Positions 5,832 through 6,980 of a stretch of DNA of 6,980 bases are shown one piece after another. The DNA is taken from the NCBI RefSeq assembly GCF_938030685.1, contig NZ_CALHHX010000172.1:1-6980 (forward strand), written 5' to 3'. Below the pieces are notes generated by a model, which saw only the letters and a program-made list of their open reading frames with translations, did not search any database and was not told where the DNA came from. A program made the translations under genes and the position numbers. This DNA comes from an uncultured Campylobacter sp. (GTDB lineage: Bacteria > Campylobacterota > Campylobacteria > Campylobacterales > Campylobacteraceae). Each line of letters opens with the position of its first letter. The stretch's first letter is position 1.

Positions 5832-6980
5832 AAGCCCGCCCAGCTCGCTAAGCAGGATGCCTGCGAGTATCAGCGCCGCGCCTAAAATTTGAAGCGCGCC
5901 TAGCTTCTCGCCGAAAGCATACCCCATAATGCCCGCGCTTACGGGCTCCAGCGCGAAAATCAGCACCGTTTTTATCTCGCTTACGCCGCGGTTTTGCGCC
6001 ATCGTTTGGATCACGAACGCCGCGACGGTGGCAAAGATCGAGGTTAAAACCAGCGCGAAAACAAAATCGAAACTCGGCGAAAAGATCAAATTTCCAAGTA
6101 CCTTTATCTCGCCTTCAAATTCCGCGTGCGGAGCGAAAACTGCCGCGATCAGCGCGCAGACGCAGACGCAGATAAACTGCACGATCACAAAGCCGTAGAG
6201 ATTGCTTTTGCGAGCGCAGACGCCCGTAAATACGATGTGAAGCGCGTATGCGAACGCCGAAATCAGCGTCAGCCGCTCGCCTATGCCAAATCCCACCGCG
6301 CCGCTTGCTCCGCTTAAAAAATACAGCCCCAAAAGCGCCACGACCGCACCGCCAAAGGCGCTCGCACCGACCTTTTTGCCAAAAAATGCAAGCATCAAAA
6401 AGGGCACGATGACGACGTTTAGCCCCAAAATGAACGCCACCGTCGAGGAGAGCGCATAATCAAGCGCTATGGTCTGGCACGAAAAATCGCAAAACAGCAT
6501 CAGTCCGCAAAACACGCCCCGCCCTATCGTGCCGCGGTCAAATTTGACGCCGAAGCGCAGGCAGGCGAGATAGGTAAAAATGCTCGCCGCCAAAAAGCGC
6601 CAAAACAAAAAGCTGAAAACGTCGCCACTATGCAGCGCGCGCTGAACCGGCACGAAAGTGCATCCCCAAACGATCGCCACGAAAAGTAGCCCCAGATCCC
6701 ACAGCCTGCTAGGCGGAACGGGATTTTGCGCGCGGCTTTGCGCGGAATTGGAATTTTGCCCGAAACTCTGCGCAGAATTCGAGCTTTTCGTGTAGTTTTG
6801 CGTAGAGGCAGAATTTTGCGCGGCAGTAGGGCTCTGCGTAGAATTAGAGCTTTGCGCGAAATCGAAATTCTGCGCGGAATTTAAGCTTCGAGCGGAGCTA
6901 GAATTCTCTGCCGAATTAGATTTCTTCGCAAAATTCCGCGCCTTAAAATTTTTCAATCCAAAGCTCTGCGGCGTATGAGC
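5775..6980 (-). CDS. EamA/DMT-family transporter with N-terminal Asn/Ser/Gln hexapeptide-repeat extension (5' end open)
   Basis: This drug/metabolite-superfamily membrane transporter has ten predicted helices in two EamA repeats. Numbering from the TTG at 6954-6956, they lie at about 84-108, 112-133, 147-165, 170-192, 198-216, 228-248, 254-274, 296-321, 327-348 and 354-377. Conserved marks are AIVWGCTFVPVQRAL near the start of repeat 1 and ALEPVSAGIMGYAFGEKLGALQILGAALILAGILLSE near the end of repeat 2. Substrates in this family (amino acids, metabolites, drugs) cannot be predicted here. The core of about 300 residues has normal length. It is preceded by about 80 residues rich in Asn, Ser, Ala and Gln. 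The only start-like codon ahead of helix 1 is the TTG, which has no well-placed ribosome-binding site. The frame stays open for eight more codons to the window edge, so the true start is probably beyond 6980. No ATG, GTG or TTG lies between that TTG and a GTG inside helix 1. Confidence 0.85.
   Translation of the reverse strand, partial: AHTPQSFGLKNFKARNFAKKSNSAENSSSARSLNSAQNFDFAQSSNSTQSPTAAQNSASTQNYTKSSNSAQSFGQNSNSAQSRAQNPVPPSRLWDLGLLFVAIVWGCTFVPVQRALHSGDVFSFLFWRFLAASIFTYLACLRFGVKFDRGTIGRGVFCGLMLFCDFSCQTIALDYALSSTVAFILGLNVVIVPFLMLAFFGKKVGASAFGGAVVALLGLYFLSGASGAVGFGIGERLTLISAFAYALHIVFTGVCARKSNLYGFVIVQFICVCVCALIAAVFAPHAEFEGEIKVLGNLIFSPSFDFVFALVLTSIFATVAAFVIQTMAQNRGVSEIKTVLIFALEPVSAGIMGYAFGEKLGALQILGAALILAGILLSELGGLLGAKFTKDRACEKADRGD
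6723..6920 (-). repeat. Degenerate 18-bp in-frame tandem repeats encoding NSAQ[S/N]x hexapeptides
   Basis: Residues 13-78 of the DMT transporter (numbered from the TTG) fall into six-residue units with consensus Asn-Ser-Ala-Gln-Ser/Asn-x. In order they are NSAENS, SSARSL, NSAQNF, DFAQSS, NSTQSP, TAAQNS, ASTQNY, a TKSS piece, NSAQSF, a GQNS piece, NSAQSR and a final AQN. At DNA level the coding-strand core is AATTCCGCGCAAAGC with much drift. Nine near-complete units plus fragments suggest old expansion followed by mutation. The unit is a multiple of three, so copy-number change would alter tail length without breaking the frame. Confidence 0.85.

Noticed and set aside
6723..6920. Short regular repeats that could suggest a CRISPR array
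   Set aside because: The units are contiguous 18-bp degenerate copies with no spacers, they keep one reading frame, and no cas genes are nearby. They are protein-coding tandem repeats.

Overview
The window looks like a piece of a Campylobacter-type (epsilonproteobacterial) chromosome, probably from one of the more GC-rich oral or enteric species. I infer this from the frequent AAATTT/TTTTAAAATTTT strings inside genes, the extended TATAAT -10 boxes in an A/T-rich leader with no obvious -35, the very tight gene packing, and the gene content (di-haem c-type peroxidase, Znu-type ABC transporter, GGDEF/EAL protein). I cannot name the species from the sequence alone. Nearly every base is coding. 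The only real intergenic gap is about 100 bp (4169-4267).

Left half, minus strand (4168 down to 15): three overlapping genes read as one operon. The order is a class I SAM-dependent methyltransferase (GTG start), a periplasmic di-haem cytochrome c peroxidase-like protein (overlap 38 bp), and a large membrane-anchored PAS-GGDEF-EAL protein (overlap 11 bp). The GGDEF domain has lost its signature, metal-binding and I-site residues, while the EAL domain keeps the residues expected of a working c-di-GMP phosphodiesterase.

Centre: a divergent promoter region with one clear -10 box on each strand, placed symmetrically around an imperfect dyad. It drives the operon above to the left and a metal-transport pair to the right.

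Right half, plus strand (4268-5831): an ABC ATPase with a His/Cys-rich C-terminal tail and a nine-helix ABC-3 family permease, overlapping by 8 bp. They form the cytoplasmic and membrane parts of a zinc (or manganese) importer. The solute-binding protein is not in this window.

Right end, minus strand (5775 to the window edge): an EamA/DMT-family ten-helix transporter, convergent with the permease and overlapping it by 57 bp. It carries an unusual N-terminal extension made of degenerate six-residue Asn/Ser/Ala/Gln repeats. Its reading frame is open to the window end, so its true start probably lies outside.

I see no RNA genes, CRISPR arrays, insertion sequences or phage genes. The points most worth a second look are the repeat-tailed transporter, the peroxidase/EAL gene pair with non-standard residues in both proteins, and the symmetrical divergent promoter next to the metal importer.
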